Part shown: positions 24,415-35,472 of the stretch, piece after piece | How the letters are laid out: each line of letters opens with the position of its first letter | Numbering within the stretch: the first letter of the stretch is position 1 | Assembly (NCBI GenBank): GCA_003868215.1 | Contig: QWDQ01000009.1 | Span: forward strand, 463,165-527,164 | DNA length: 64,000 nucleotides | Reading direction: 5' to 3' | DNA from: Pseudophaeomoniella oleicola | Lineage: Eukaryota > Ascomycota > Eurotiomycetes > Phaeomoniellales > Phaeomoniellaceae | Translations under genes and position numbers: made by a program | Notes under the pieces: generated by a model | Seen by the model: the letters and a program-made list of their open reading frames with translations, nothing else | What the model was told of the DNA's origin: nothing | Databases searched by the model: none

Positions 24415-26099
24415 CTATTCGATAGTATAACCCTCACCGACACTCCTGAAAACCTTTTCGAAGTTGATCTCTTCATCCATTGCGCCTTCAAGCAGCTTCA
24501 CACCCGTCACGTCCACGTCGACAAATGGCTTAGCCATCTCGAACCTTACAGACATCGGGAAAAACTCGACCTCGTCCTCGGCCTGTGCTTCGAACTCGAA
24601 GGCGCCGTTCGAATTCTCGGAGTCTACGGTTCCAATAGTCCAGTCTAAGCTGTCTCCAGTGACTTCGTACATGGCGTCGAAGGAACTGACGGCAGGTTCG
24701 GAGGTGGAATATGGGATCGTCACGACGACATCGCGTAGGGTAGTCGAAGTTGCAGATGTAAGTTCGTACTCAACCGTGATAGTGTAGGTATCATCGGACG
24801 ACTTGTTGACCCAGACGGTGAAGGTAAGAGGGAGGACGTCTGTAGAATCCGCTGGCGCAGTGACACGCCAACGCAGCACGCCGATACTATTGTTTGATGG
24901 GAAACGCTTGGTTGTATCTTTCAATTGGATAATTTTGTTGGAGTTAAAGAGGTTCTTGTCAACATTGGGGTGAGTTCGGAATTGAGCTTTGTAAGGACCA
25001 TCATTGGCGAGAAGTGCAAGTGAGAGTTTCGTGAATGCAGGGTCAGAGATTCGGAGATTGAGATCGCCCTTCACCTCGAAAGATCTTAGAGAACCTTCAC
25101 GAGAGAGCTTAGCTGATATGGTCTCGGCAATCGTGACATGGATGGGAGAGGTTGATTCAAGCGAGGGACGAGAAGATGCAACTGCGGCCTGAGTCGCTGC
25201 GACAGTTGGGGTTGCTTGAGCTGACACTAGCGGCGTCTCCTCTGCTTCTGGTCCTAGGTCGCCCCTGACTTTCTCATAGATATCTGTCGTCTTCGATTTC
25301 TTGCCCAGCTGCATACCCTTGCCCCTCGTAGCAAGCGGCTTATTGAACGTCTTGTTCTTTTCTGCTTCGTAGCTATCGTAGGATTCTGGCACGCTTGGCC
25401 GCGCAGGTGGTGTGTACACAGGGTATGAGGGTACCTTTGGTGGCTGGCCACGTCCATATGCGCCGCTACGAGCGGCCTCTTTGCGCTGAAGCTCAAGTTG
25501 CTTGGCTTTGCGTTTACGCTCTTCGCTGGCCTCAAGCTCCTTGTTCTATACATACATTAATAATCTTGTCTTGTCCAGGTAATGAGGGGGGCGTACTCTT
25601 GCAATAATTTCTTGAATCCTCTCTTCATGACTTTCCATCTCTAGGAACGTCTTAATTTGGCCCAAGGAGAGATTCTCCCTATAACCAAGAGTGACAAGCT
25701 CGTCGAATGCACTGAGCAATTCAAAGGCATTTCGGAGGATCTCTCTCTCGTCGAGCTTTTTGCATATGCTGCTGACTACCTGAGCGAACAGGTGTAGACT
25801 ATCGATGTCTTGTAGAATATTGGATTGTCGGTTTGTGATGAGCACCATATACAACTCATCCAAGGGTTGGTATACGAAGCGCACATTATCTTGCTCAACA
25901 ACAGTGTGCTGCGTACCGGAATCTGCAAGCTTTGGGAACGATGCTAGTAGAGCTTCGACTCTTGACCTAGCAATCTCACGGAACTGTCTCGAAAGAACAG
26001 CCTTGCCGCCCCTGGTGACGATTGAAGCCGCAATTACCTTCGCAGTTGGTTATTAACTGAGCCATGCAGAGACGCATTAGATCATGAACTTACCACCAT
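24415..26099 (-). CDS. RET2: Coatomer subunit delta (delta-COP)
   Basis: Three exons, 26099-26094, 26037-25597 and 25545-24415, give 525 residues, the usual length for the family. The first exon is only six bases (ATGGTG), so the protein starts MVVIAASIVTRGGKAVLSRQF, the conserved delta-COP N-terminus. A longin-type domain covers about 1-140 (RFVYQPLDELYMVLITNRQSNILQDIDSL), followed by a charged helix (EASEERKRKAKQLELQRKEA) and a linker. A C-terminal mu-homology domain covers about 270-525 (FEVKGDLNLRISDPAF, FRTHPNVDKNLF, GVLRWRVTAPADS). Delta-COP is part of the COPI coat that returns vesicles from Golgi to ER; its MHD binds dilysine-independent cargo and Dsl1-type tethers in other fungi. This is a housekeeping gene and intact here. 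Confidence 0.96.
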
Positions 26100-26756
26100 G
26101 TTGAACGTTGCAAGCCCGTCAGAATAGACCTAGGTATAAGAGCGTTATAATAACAGAGCCAGCGCCGGATGGATGGCCTCAAATGTCTTCCCTTCCAATG
26201 GCTCTGGTAGATGATATTCGCAAGGCCCGCCTGAACTGTCCTTTCCTACTCCGCAATCTGTTCGATTGGAGATGGAGAATCGTGGAATTACAGTGGGCGC
26301 GTGCGTGGCAATTGTGTTCTCGCTGTTTCTGCCTGAACACTATTATTATCGCCTTTGCGTTTGCGGCGAACTCATTCTTCCTTCACAAAGAGCCAGTCTC
26401 TTCAGTTTTGCCTTTCACTGCGTCAACACTTGCCTCTGTCTTCAACTTTCTACACGGCCCACTCTGCGAAGATCTCCAGGATACAGCACAGTAACAGTGG
26501 GGGTGATTTCCAATATCTGAGCACGCTCTCATTACACGACACGCAGGCTGGCTACCTAGGTACCTTTCTCGAACAGTAATCCCAACCTACTGCAGTTTAG
26601 GATCCCTCTTCGACACATACTGTTCGTTTCCGCACATGATGCCACAGTAAACCTCAGTTGCATATTCAGAGTCGCGCTTCTATTTCCTGTTGATTTCACG
26701 TGACAGCACCGTTGCGAACTACATCTCGAGGAGATTCGATCACTCCTACCAGAGTC
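26100..26756. other. Divergent promoter region
   Basis: About 660 bp between the start of delta-COP and the start of the acidic protein gene. Frames here (for example 26108-26494) have no domain; they overlap the expected promoters and leaders. Confidence 0.5.
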
Positions 26757-29099
26757 ATGACTGCAATACCTTCAATCTCCTTTTCAGCCATGGACTTTTC
26801 TAACCAGGACTCGAATATGGATTTCGGGTCCGATCTACCGATTGCCGATACCGACATCGATATAGATGCGACGTCCATGCCAGATGCGTCGAGAGGCGTC
26901 TCGGTCGAACATGACGTGATGATTGAAGATATCAACGAGCCTTCAAATGAAGGGAGAGCTCAAGCAGACGATGAGATGATAGATGATGAGTTTATGGACA
27001 ATGGAGATCAGCTTGCCGGCGACGGTGACGATGGGAATTCTGCCACGATGTACGATGACGAAGATCTCATCTATGAAGATGAGGATGTCGTGGTTGGAGA
27101 TGAAGAAGAACAATTAGACGTAGATTTCAAGGACGAAGATACAGTAGCTCTCCTCCCCGAGAGTGCGGCTGTAGTACCAGACGTTGAGGTTCTCGAGGAC
27201 GAGAACGTCGATGAACTAAATGAAACGCAGACCCCAGATAATGCAGAGCCATCACATGGAACAGATCAAATCGACGTACCGAATAATGACACAGCAACAG
27301 CCGATGATCGGACCGCCGAGGAGCAGAATCTGAAGAATACCGACGACGAGAACATCCAGCTAGAGCTAGAAGCTTCAGAAGGTCAAGTAGAGACACACTA
27401 CGACGACGCAAAGGAGACCGAAGCTGAACATCAAGAACCCACAAATCCTACAGACTTCATAATCGATGCCAATCCGACCCCAGATCATGGACAAGAAATT
27501 GACGTCGGTGCTTACGAAACTGAAGGCGAGAAACCGATACAGGAAGTAACGGTCCCGGAGCCTAATGGAGTGGATCGAAATGTGACAGGACCTCACCCAG
27601 CTCAACAAGAGGATGGAGAGAGCCGGGAAACGACCGCCGGGGCCGGGTATGGCGTACAACTGCATCCAGTCAAGGTGCAATATGATGACACTGAACTTTG
27701 CCTTTTTCCGCCTGTAGAAGGAACCGATACTTTCTTCGTACAAGATGCCAGGCTTGCATATGCACCTTGCGATCGACTTCTCTCCGCTTGCCGCGAAGTT
27801 TTAGCCGAAAGCATAGAAGAAAGTCATGAGCTTGTACTCGATTTTCCATCACTCGGTCTACATTTGAGCTCGGATTCATCCTATGCGAAAGAGATAACAC
27901 TGGCGCAAATTTTAGATGTCTATCTAGCGCTATGCCAGAATGATGCGCAGGAGGAACCAGCACCATTGCAATGCTATGTACGTACAAGAATTAGTCTTGC
28001 TGCCCAGTACGCATTTCTACTTCGCGCAACGACTGAGGGCAAAGGCCTTGAGCACATCCAGGAGCATATTCGCTCTAACTCGAGCGATCTCGATGGTAGC
28101 TCTGACGTCAACCCTCCCGAGCATGATGTGTCAGATCATATCAAGCAAGACCCTAGCGCAGAAGATCAAGGCGCGGACGCTCAGGAGGTCAACTCAACCC
28201 AGGAATTGTCCAAGGACGAGTCTTACGGCAGCGGCGAAGACGGGTCAGCGCGAGTCGAAGATGTAGCTGAAGCTTCAGGTTCCCCAGCTGATCAGTATGA
28301 CGCTCTCGATGACGTTTCGGAGATCTCTTCAAACATCGACGTGCATCCAGAAGATGATGCAGGCCATCAATCCGATGAGCCAGGCGTATTGAATTATGAA
28401 AATGCTTTGAGCGATGGCCCAACCAACGCGGATGTCGTTGAAAACAACGAACACCTTTCTTTGGCAGCTGAATCCGACAGCGATCAGACGCTCCGTGGTG
28501 GCTCACATCACGAGAGTCCCGGAGCTCTGACGTCCGACTCCACAAACGGCGTTGCTGTTAATGATTTTGCACCGCAGCTTGCTGAAGGCGATATCCCGCG
28601 TGCGAAGGACGGCACACCCGATAAGCAATACTCTAACAACAGTACATTGGGTTCTTCTGAAGACAATGTAGATCATGAGTCTTCTGAAGTCGCAGTACCC
28701 GATGCCGGTAACTTTGAAGATGGTGCTGACTCTACAGAGGAGGCCGATGCTCTATCAGAGAATTTGCTTGAACTTCATGAGACTGAGCCAAGTAACGGGA
28801 CGAATGAGCCGCACGATGAACCTGCAAATCAAGGGGTCCCAAATATTACGTCCACCGAAGAGGGAGTTGCAACCGTTGATAGCAGTGTTGAATCAGGTCT
28901 CCGAGCTTCAGACAAGACTCTGGCAGCGGACAACTTTGCAGAAGACGGTCTCAACCTTGATGGTGAGGACGACTTACTCCCTCTCGACGATTTGACCGCT
29001 GTTGATAGCCAGACCAATAAGCGTAAGGCTGTTGATGAAGACGAATTTGATCTTCTGGAGCCAGAAACCCCCGAAAAGAAAAAGCATCGGCCTTCCTGA
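26757..29099 (+). CDS. Large acidic protein of unknown function with a conserved-looking core
   Basis: A single exon of 780 residues from the first in-frame ATG; the ATG at 26790 (gccATGGAC) has a better context and may be the true start. The protein is extremely rich in Asp and Glu and looks disordered, apart from a folded-looking core at about residues 298-445. That core begins VQLHPVKVQYDDTELCLFPP, includes DTFFVQDARLAYAPCDRLLSAC and ends with TRISLAAQYAFLLRATTEGK. The C-terminus has a bipartite-like basic cluster (NKRKAVDEDEF..EKKKHRPS), which suggests nuclear import. Acidic nuclear proteins of this kind include histone chaperones and transcription or ribosome-assembly factors, but I recognise no specific family. 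Confidence 0.75.
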   Translation: MTAIPSISFSAMDFSNQDSNMDFGSDLPIADTDIDIDATSMPDASRGVSVEHDVMIEDINEPSNEGRAQADDEMIDDEFMDNGDQLAGDGDDGNSATMYDDEDLIYEDEDVVVGDEEEQLDVDFKDEDTVALLPESAAVVPDVEVLEDENVDELNETQTPDNAEPSHGTDQIDVPNNDTATADDRTAEEQNLKNTDDENIQLELEASEGQVETHYDDAKETEAEHQEPTNPTDFIIDANPTPDHGQEIDVGAYETEGEKPIQEVTVPEPNGVDRNVTGPHPAQQEDGESRETTAGAGYGVQLHPVKVQYDDTELCLFPPVEGTDTFFVQDARLAYAPCDRLLSACREVLAESIEESHELVLDFPSLGLHLSSDSSYAKEITLAQILDVYLALCQNDAQEEPAPLQCYVRTRISLAAQYAFLLRATTEGKGLEHIQEHIRSNSSDLDGSSDVNPPEHDVSDHIKQDPSAEDQGADAQEVNSTQELSKDESYGSGEDGSARVEDVAEASGSPADQYDALDDVSEISSNIDVHPEDDAGHQSDEPGVLNYENALSDGPTNADVVENNEHLSLAAESDSDQTLRGGSHHESPGALTSDSTNGVAVNDFAPQLAEGDIPRAKDGTPDKQYSNNSTLGSSEDNVDHESSEVAVPDAGNFEDGADSTEEADALSENLLELHETEPSNGTNEPHDEPANQGVPNITSTEEGVATVDSSVESGLRASDKTLAADNFAEDGLNLDGEDDLLPLDDLTAVDSQTNKRKAVDEDEFDLLEPETPEKKKHRPS

Positions 29100-30388
29100 T
29101 TGTCCAGCCTTTCAATCTTTCTTTCTGCATCGGTCATTCGGCTCCAATGTATTTCAAGTCCTTTACCTATCGTGTTGCTCTCGACTTTCGATCTGGAAAT
29201 ATACCCGGATCCTGGTATCATTGTCCTGCTGGGCTTTCACGCACGACAAGCACAGCTCATACGACGTATCGAGGTGTCCAATCTACTAACGAAACGGAGA
29301 CTTCTTCGCAAAGGGTCATAGGTATGTAGGTTCCTAACCTCATTGGCAGCAGGAAGACCAAACTTTGTTCATATGATCGCCCGCTGCTAATTAAGCCCCT
29401 TACCCGACTGTTGATTACTAACCTAGGTACTTCTATTATCACCAATTATTACATGCTGTGCTCAAATGACTCGGACTTTGTTGTCGACGCCCGTCTATTT
29501 CGAACTTATGATGAAGGGATAGGGTGTTGGTTTTGGATGGTCAAAGGAAATTTCAAAATATGCGTTCAGGTCAAAAAGTTACCAGATACCCCTTCTGCCC
29601 ATTTCCCCTTTCATGAGTCCGGTTTTTTCCAGTCCAGGCGGTCTGCAGTTTCCCTTCGGATTCGTCTTCGAGTATTCAAACAGGATACTGCTTGCAAGGG
29701 TCTTGAACTTTTCATGTACCCGAGAGAATCTCGGGCGAGTGCTTTCTACCGAAGAGAAAAAGAGAATGATACCCTTTCCCTCTTACCTTAGGTCTAGTGC
29801 AGTCAGTATGCAAGTTTCCCCGTAAAAGTCAAAGTTCAGACAAATGATATTCTTTTTTCACAGAGTTGACGAGCTTTCTTATTCAGACATGCCATTGTGA
29901 TGACAGATAGACCCCGTTGGTTCTACGAATACTACTACTGCAAGTAAGTGGATTGTCGATATCATGGATGATGTAGAAATGTCTTCCCAAGGAGAGATCA
30001 CTGGACAGACAGAAAGTCAAAAAAAAAAATTAATAAGCAAGAATACTTATTGTTCCGAAGAAATAAATTTTGTATGGAAGCTTGTTAGGGAGGAAGGAGT
30101 TTTGGGGGGGGGGGTATGGATTCCATTCCTGCTGAACTGGCTCATATGGAACCGTGGAGATTCTAGATTCTGATCTGATCTCGTAACTGTATACATACAT
30201 AATGTACTTATACTAGGTAGGTAGGTATTTGATTTAGTAGTAGGCGTGAAGGGTGAGGGGTGTCTGTCTGTCTATAGGGGAGGGGGAAGAAGAAGAATAA
30301 AGAACTTTCAAGGATTGAACACAGGAGTCTGCGTGGCCCAGCCGGTAGGGGAGAGTAAGTAGAGTGATGATAGCGATGGTTTGATTCT

Positions 30389-30389
<1 letters not shown>
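29100..30389. other. Convergent intergenic region
   Basis: Between the stop of the acidic protein gene and the low-quality tract beyond xlnR. No gene-like frame with a domain. It contains an A9 run (about 30020), a G-run (about 30103-30116) and a TAGG-type repeat near 30214. Confidence 0.5.
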
Positions 30390-30420
<31 letters not shown>

Positions 30421-30516
30421 GGTTTTTTTTTTGGAACAGATGATTTCAGATCAGGGGGCAAAACCAGTCCCGTCGCCGGTCCCTCTGTAAAAGGCCAAAA
30501 CTTCTCGNNNNNNNNN

Positions 30517-30547
<31 letters not shown>

Positions 30548-30587
30548 GGGGTTGTGGTGGGGGGGGGGGGGGGTTTGTTTTTGTTGG

Positions 30588-30619
<32 letters not shown>

Positions 30620-30632
30620 GAGGGTTATTTTG
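30390..30632. other. Low-quality tract: homopolymers, N gap and poly-G
   Basis: Ten Ts, 23 Gs and ten Ts (30390-30432) are followed by a degraded copy of the xlnR 3' end, nine Ns (30508-30516) and about 100 bases made almost only of G (30517-30620). This pattern looks like failed base-calling or gap filling rather than genomic sequence. Confidence 0.8.
30431..30507. repeat. Degraded direct copy of the xlnR 3' end
   Basis: These 77 bases match 30633-30709 with about nine mismatches by eye and no indel. The downstream copy contains the last codons and stop of xlnR. The copy ends at the N gap, so it is probably the same locus assembled twice from poor reads. Confidence 0.8.
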
Positions 30633-30652
30633 TCGGATCAGATGATCTCAGA

Positions 30653-33600
30653 TCAGAGTGCAAGACCAGTCCCGTCGCCGGTCCATCTGTACAAGGCCAA
30701 GACTTCTCGTCGACGTTGTTGCTGTTCGCCAAAGTCTTCGGGGATGCGTCCTTTGACTTGCATGAGGGCTGAGCGCATGACTTTGCGGAAGTTGCGCTGT
30801 GGAAGGCGAAGTTTTGTCAGTACGTCAGTCGGTCGGTAAGGCAGATCAGGCGATGAGAGATAAAAGGAGGGGGTAGGAGGGCAAGGTGAAATGATGTGTG
30901 TGCGTGTGGATGGGTGGATGACACATACCTGGTACTCGGTATTGAGCGTGACGACGCAAGCCTCATGAGCCCTTACGATCGTTTCGCATGCTTTGACGAC
31001 GCTGGGACTGGCCTCTCCTTGAAGCTTGTCGGCGATCAAGAGGAGGAGAAAACTACCTTGGAGCAGGTAGACTCCAAAGAAGAAGGGCATGAAGCTGAGA
31101 TCTGGGTCGTATTCGAGGATGTCGGAAATTGCCTCTGCGGCATTTACTGCGTGTGAGGTCGCCATGATGAACGAGTCTGAAGAAATCCAGAGATCATTAT
31201 CATCCAGTAACGATATGGGATCCCACTTCCCGGTGAGTAGGACATGGAGGACATGCATGATATGGGTACCGTAGGCAACGACGATCTTGGTCTGGTAGAC
31301 TGATTCGGTCATACGTGAAGTGCTTGACGCCACGGAGGGAGTCTCCTGATCAGGTGCAGTAGAAGGACCTACGTCTTGCTCAGAGATTTGACTGTTTGCC
31401 AGCTTGGCGGTACGCTGCATCTCGAAATCCTTCAAGCTTTGGCCGTATATGTCTAATTGACGTGCAATTTCTTTCGCATGTGTGTCCCATTCAGAAGAGT
31501 TTCCGAACGCTAGGCCAAACCTCGGATGGTTTCTTGCGTGATGGAGGTCAACAATTTCACCAAGGATGGTCATTAGAGGTAGAAAATAGCCAAAGATGCT
31601 GTGCCCTGTACATTCGAAAGCCGGTCCTTTCCTTCGAGCGCGGTGTGCATTTGACTCTGATTTTGACAAGTCTCCAGACTGCCATAGGCTGTCGGAGATC
31701 GGTTGAAATAAGCCGTCACATTCTTTGTCCAGCAAGAACAGCGGCCTATTGTAACATAACGCAAGGTGTCGGTCCATCGTGTATAGCAACCACCATATCC
31801 TTCGCCGCTCTTCTCTTTCTTCTTCTGTATACATTTCCGGGGACTGTTGACCTTCAATGTCGGTGTCATTCTGTTGGTCAGGCTGTCTTGGACGTTGTTG
31901 CCCATCAGTATCTTGGCCGTCACCGACAGCCATCTCTTCAGCATCGGAGCCTGCTATTGGCGGGTTCGGCGGTAGTTCACGACCTAGTTTGAGCTCTCTT
32001 GCCAACGACCAGGCTGCATTCCACCATCTCAGACTGGCTGCCTTATATTCGCTCGCTGATACAACGGTGGCCAAGTGAATGTATGTCACAACATCGTCCA
32101 CTGCACCAGTCGCACTCGTTTCTGCGGAGACTTGGTCGACAGACACACCAAATCCACCCAAAGCTACACCATTTATGACCATGCTCGAAGAGTAATTCGG
32201 CGAGGTCTCGTTATTTGGGCCATGCACAAGAGGCTTCAACAAGCTGATTGTCAACTCGAGAAGCTTCTGGCATACACGACCCCGCGCAGCAGGAGGCGAC
32301 GTCAGGAAGGGTGCCTCGTGAGTCTGTGCAGCTATCCAGAGCATGCTAGCTAACAATGCAGGGCTACAATTTCGGGGTCGTGTCTGATTGAGAATCGACC
32401 TTTTCCTGAAGACATAGCCTAGGACATAGGGAGACAGGGGTCGGAGCTGTACCGACGATGAGCTGGCAAAATAAGCTTCAAGGAGGTCGCAAGCAAGAAG
32501 AGGAGGAATAATTGAGGCCAAATAAGGCATCAATCTCGAAAGAACCGGGTACTTGAGGCTAGTGAGCGGCCGTGATGCGTTGAGGGCTTGATTGGAAGAC
32601 ATCGAAGCTGGAGAGGGGAGTGATGCCCACCCAGGCGATGGATTCTGAGGCGAGAAACCAGAAAATTGCTGCACCGGTGATCCTCCTGCATTACTGTATC
32701 TGTATCCATTGATGGCTCCAGCCTGACTCTGGGGACCAAGCATACTAAAAGCCGGGTCATTGAAATGAGTGAAGGTAGGTGTGTCCATTACGCCGGCTGC
32801 CGATGCACCATGCGCAGCTTGAGACATCATGTGCATACCACTGAAGCTGTTATTATGTATGGCTGCTCGGTCGATACCATGCAAAGGTCCATAACCATTA
32901 ATGGGCATGCCAGATATAGGCGACTCAAATGCTTGCTGCATGGTTTCTGGTGCTTGAGAATGCTCAATGTTGCCGTGAAAGTGTGATATATCTGGAATTG
33001 TCTCGAAGCTACTCGCACGATGTATAGTTGGGCCGTGCCGTTGAATATGGATATCTGTCGGTCGCGAATCATTCAAACTCAGGGATCTGCTTGCCGGATG
33101 TCGGGGTACATGAGAGTCTTCCGGTGCCGACGCTGACTTCTCCAGACTTTGAAGTTCACTCGCATCTGGGTTTGGTGAGGTTGGTGAGGACGATCTACGA
33201 CCGACAGATCCGGATTCTTCGGCGATCGTATGATTAGCAACGTTTCCAGTTGCGATCCGGGATGCCAAATCCTTCTTGGATGCCTTTCCTCGCTTTTTGC
33301 GTTCCCGTGCGTATTCACAGGACAAGTCAAACTCTGTCTCGTATATCAATACCCAGCTAATCAATCACCTGCGATCGTCGTACATACCTACACAGTGTTG
33401 ACATGGTGATTTCCCATCACATTTTGTACGCAACTGATTGCATTGATCACACGCTCGACTTATGCGCCGTCGCACAGGCTGTTGGGCTTTCCTGACGCGG
33501 AGGGTATCAGAGACTGAATTCGATCGCTGGCGATGAAGTGGTTCGTCGTCAATAGCAAATGAGTTGTTCCTATGTTGCAGAGGACTCCGATTGATATTAA

Positions 33601-33790
33601 TAAATTGGCGACTTGTTCCAGAACTGTGATGTAACTGTTCGAGCGCATATTGTGAACTCTCTGCAAGGGCGTCAAGTGCAGTCGTCGGCATGCCATGATG
33701 ACCCGGGTAATCATCTCTGTGCTTAGAACCTGGGGTGGAGCCCGAGTGGGCATATGAAGGAGCGTAATGGTTGACCGGGTTAGACATCAT
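30653..33790 (-). CDS. xlnR: XlnR/XYR1 xylanase and cellulase transcriptional activator
   Basis: Three exons, 33790-33388, 33333-30929 and 30796-30653, give 983 residues. The Zn2Cys6 DNA-binding domain is complete: C114, C117, C124, C130, C133 and C140 in [20 protein letters not shown] and the following segment. A 54-nt intron splits the coding between C133 and C140. The marker [15 protein letters not shown] follows, then a long Ser/Pro-rich linker and the fungal-specific regulatory domain (about 370-870; [78 protein letters not shown]). The last exon supplies the hallmark end [19 protein letters not shown]. XlnR binds GGCTAA-type promoter sites and turns on xylanase, cellulase and D-xylose genes when xylan breakdown products are present. 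The reading frame is intact, but its 3' flank abuts an assembly problem. Confidence 0.97.
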
Positions 33791-33980
33791 CGTTGTGACT
33801 CCAGCACGTAACGACAGCAGCTCTTCTCGAGCTCACACCACATTTGATTCCCGTTTATTCATGTTTGAAAATTCCTGTCCGACGAAACCTATGTCAGACA
33901 GTGTTGGGACGGTAAGAAGCTCCAGGAAAATGGGGTGACCTTCCAGATCCTCTAAGAATTGAGGGTCTGGGGTTGGTGAC

Positions 33981-33992
33981 TACTACGTAGTA
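33981..33992. repeat. 12-bp palindrome TACTACGTAGTA, copy 2
   Basis: A perfect copy about 190 bp upstream of the xlnR start codon, within its presumed promoter or leader. Confidence 0.85.
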
Positions 33993-34390
33993 AGTATATA
34001 AGGACTTCCAGATCGTGTCTAGCGCTGGGGTGGGTTACCCATGGGGTGACGAGCTCGCCAGTCCAGTAGGGGAAAACGGGTAGAAGATCAACATTGGCAG
34101 CGCTACAGCACTGAACAAAAGACACAGGCTGGTCTCCCTAGTTTTCTCGGCAGGACATTCTTTCGAATATGGAAGGGAAGCGAGACTAGAAAACACGAGC
34201 CCGAGGCTGATGCGGTAGTCTCTTCTTAGACCACGAGAAGGTGGTAATCACTGGTCGGTAGGCTTTCAATTACAGCAATACTTTGATGCAGCCATCACAT
34301 CTAGATCAACAACGGCTTGTGACAAAGGCACGAACGCGGGGTTTGTGTACTGTAGAAAAGAACCGATGTTCGGTAAAATGGGGTAATAGC

Positions 34391-34402
34391 TACTACGTAG
34401 TA
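34391..34402. repeat. 12-bp palindrome TACTACGTAGTA, copy 3
   Basis: A perfect copy about 600 bp upstream of the xlnR start codon. Confidence 0.85.
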
Positions 34403-35472
34403 GACACCTAGGGCGGCCTAGGCTTAACGCATGAACCCGGGAAGAGGGAGCTTCGACGACAAGGTGGTCACTAGACCGGGCCACCTTCGACCTTGGTCAT
34501 GTCATTGGTGCGATGTATAGCATCTGTTGGCGAGCGAACACTCTAGCAGATGTCAATGCTCCAATGGATGTCACACTGTGGGCCACAAACTACGACTGTA
34601 GACCATGCAAGATGATGCGAAAGAGAAAGACGCAGAGGCAAAAGAAGCATCGTTGATAGGTGAAAAGTGCATCCACGCATATTCATATTGGGGATCCGAA
34701 AGCCAACCGGACAAAAAGGCAGTTGTTTTCTGATGATGCTAGAGAAATCGTAAAATCAAATGATATGATATAAGAGTTTCTGCCACGTGCTTTTGTCTCA
34801 ATTTACATTTGAATTTGGCTTACAGGTTGTTGTTTTTTTTCGCTGACGAGAAGCCTCAACTGTTTCACACCTGATTGTCTCATTACGAGCAAACAACACT
34901 GACATGGCATGAACTTTCATATACCGTATGCAACATCTTAACATTTCATAGACTTGGTAGACACTGACAACATCGCCATGGTGTCATGATAAGCTTGTAG
35001 AGGGGAACCAGTGCTGTTTGTAAGAGCAGCAGACCGGCGGTCATTTTTTCGAAGAGAGGCCACAAGCATTCCGACCTCAGAACGATAGTCCACTCAGAGA
35101 GCATATCATCTGTGCACTCACATCCATAGCCATTGCCATCAAGCGCCCACCTACCTGGCGAGTCTGGTACATCAAAAGTCAGACTGGAGACACGTACAGA
35201 GAGCCGCGACAGCTATGTAGTCCGACCAAAGCCTACATGTCAACCGGAGGACCTCGATTCATTGTTCATCGGCCGGGCCAACGTGACACTTCCATAGATG
35301 CCGCACATCGTGTGAGGGATATGAAAATTACAGAAATTTGGTGCCCGTGGATAGAATTGTTTATCCCCAACAGACCTTCAGACATCAGTCAGATCTCCTG
35401 GTGCTTGTTTCTTGAGTCACGTTGCAAGCAGAATGAGAAGGCGAATGAGCGCCTATTTGTTGCTGAACCCCA

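Larger units (their letters stand above)
33791..35472. other. xlnR upstream region of 1.7 kb
   Basis: This long leader and promoter region lies between xlnR and the next gene upstream, which is on the same strand. It has two perfect TACTACGTAGTA palindromes (33981-33992, 34391-34402). Frames here lack any domain. Confidence 0.5.

Noticed and set aside
30431-30709. Genuine tandem duplication of the xlnR 3' end
   Set aside because: The upstream copy is broken by an N gap and surrounded by artefact-like homopolymers; its mismatches look like base-calling errors. Treated as an assembly fault.
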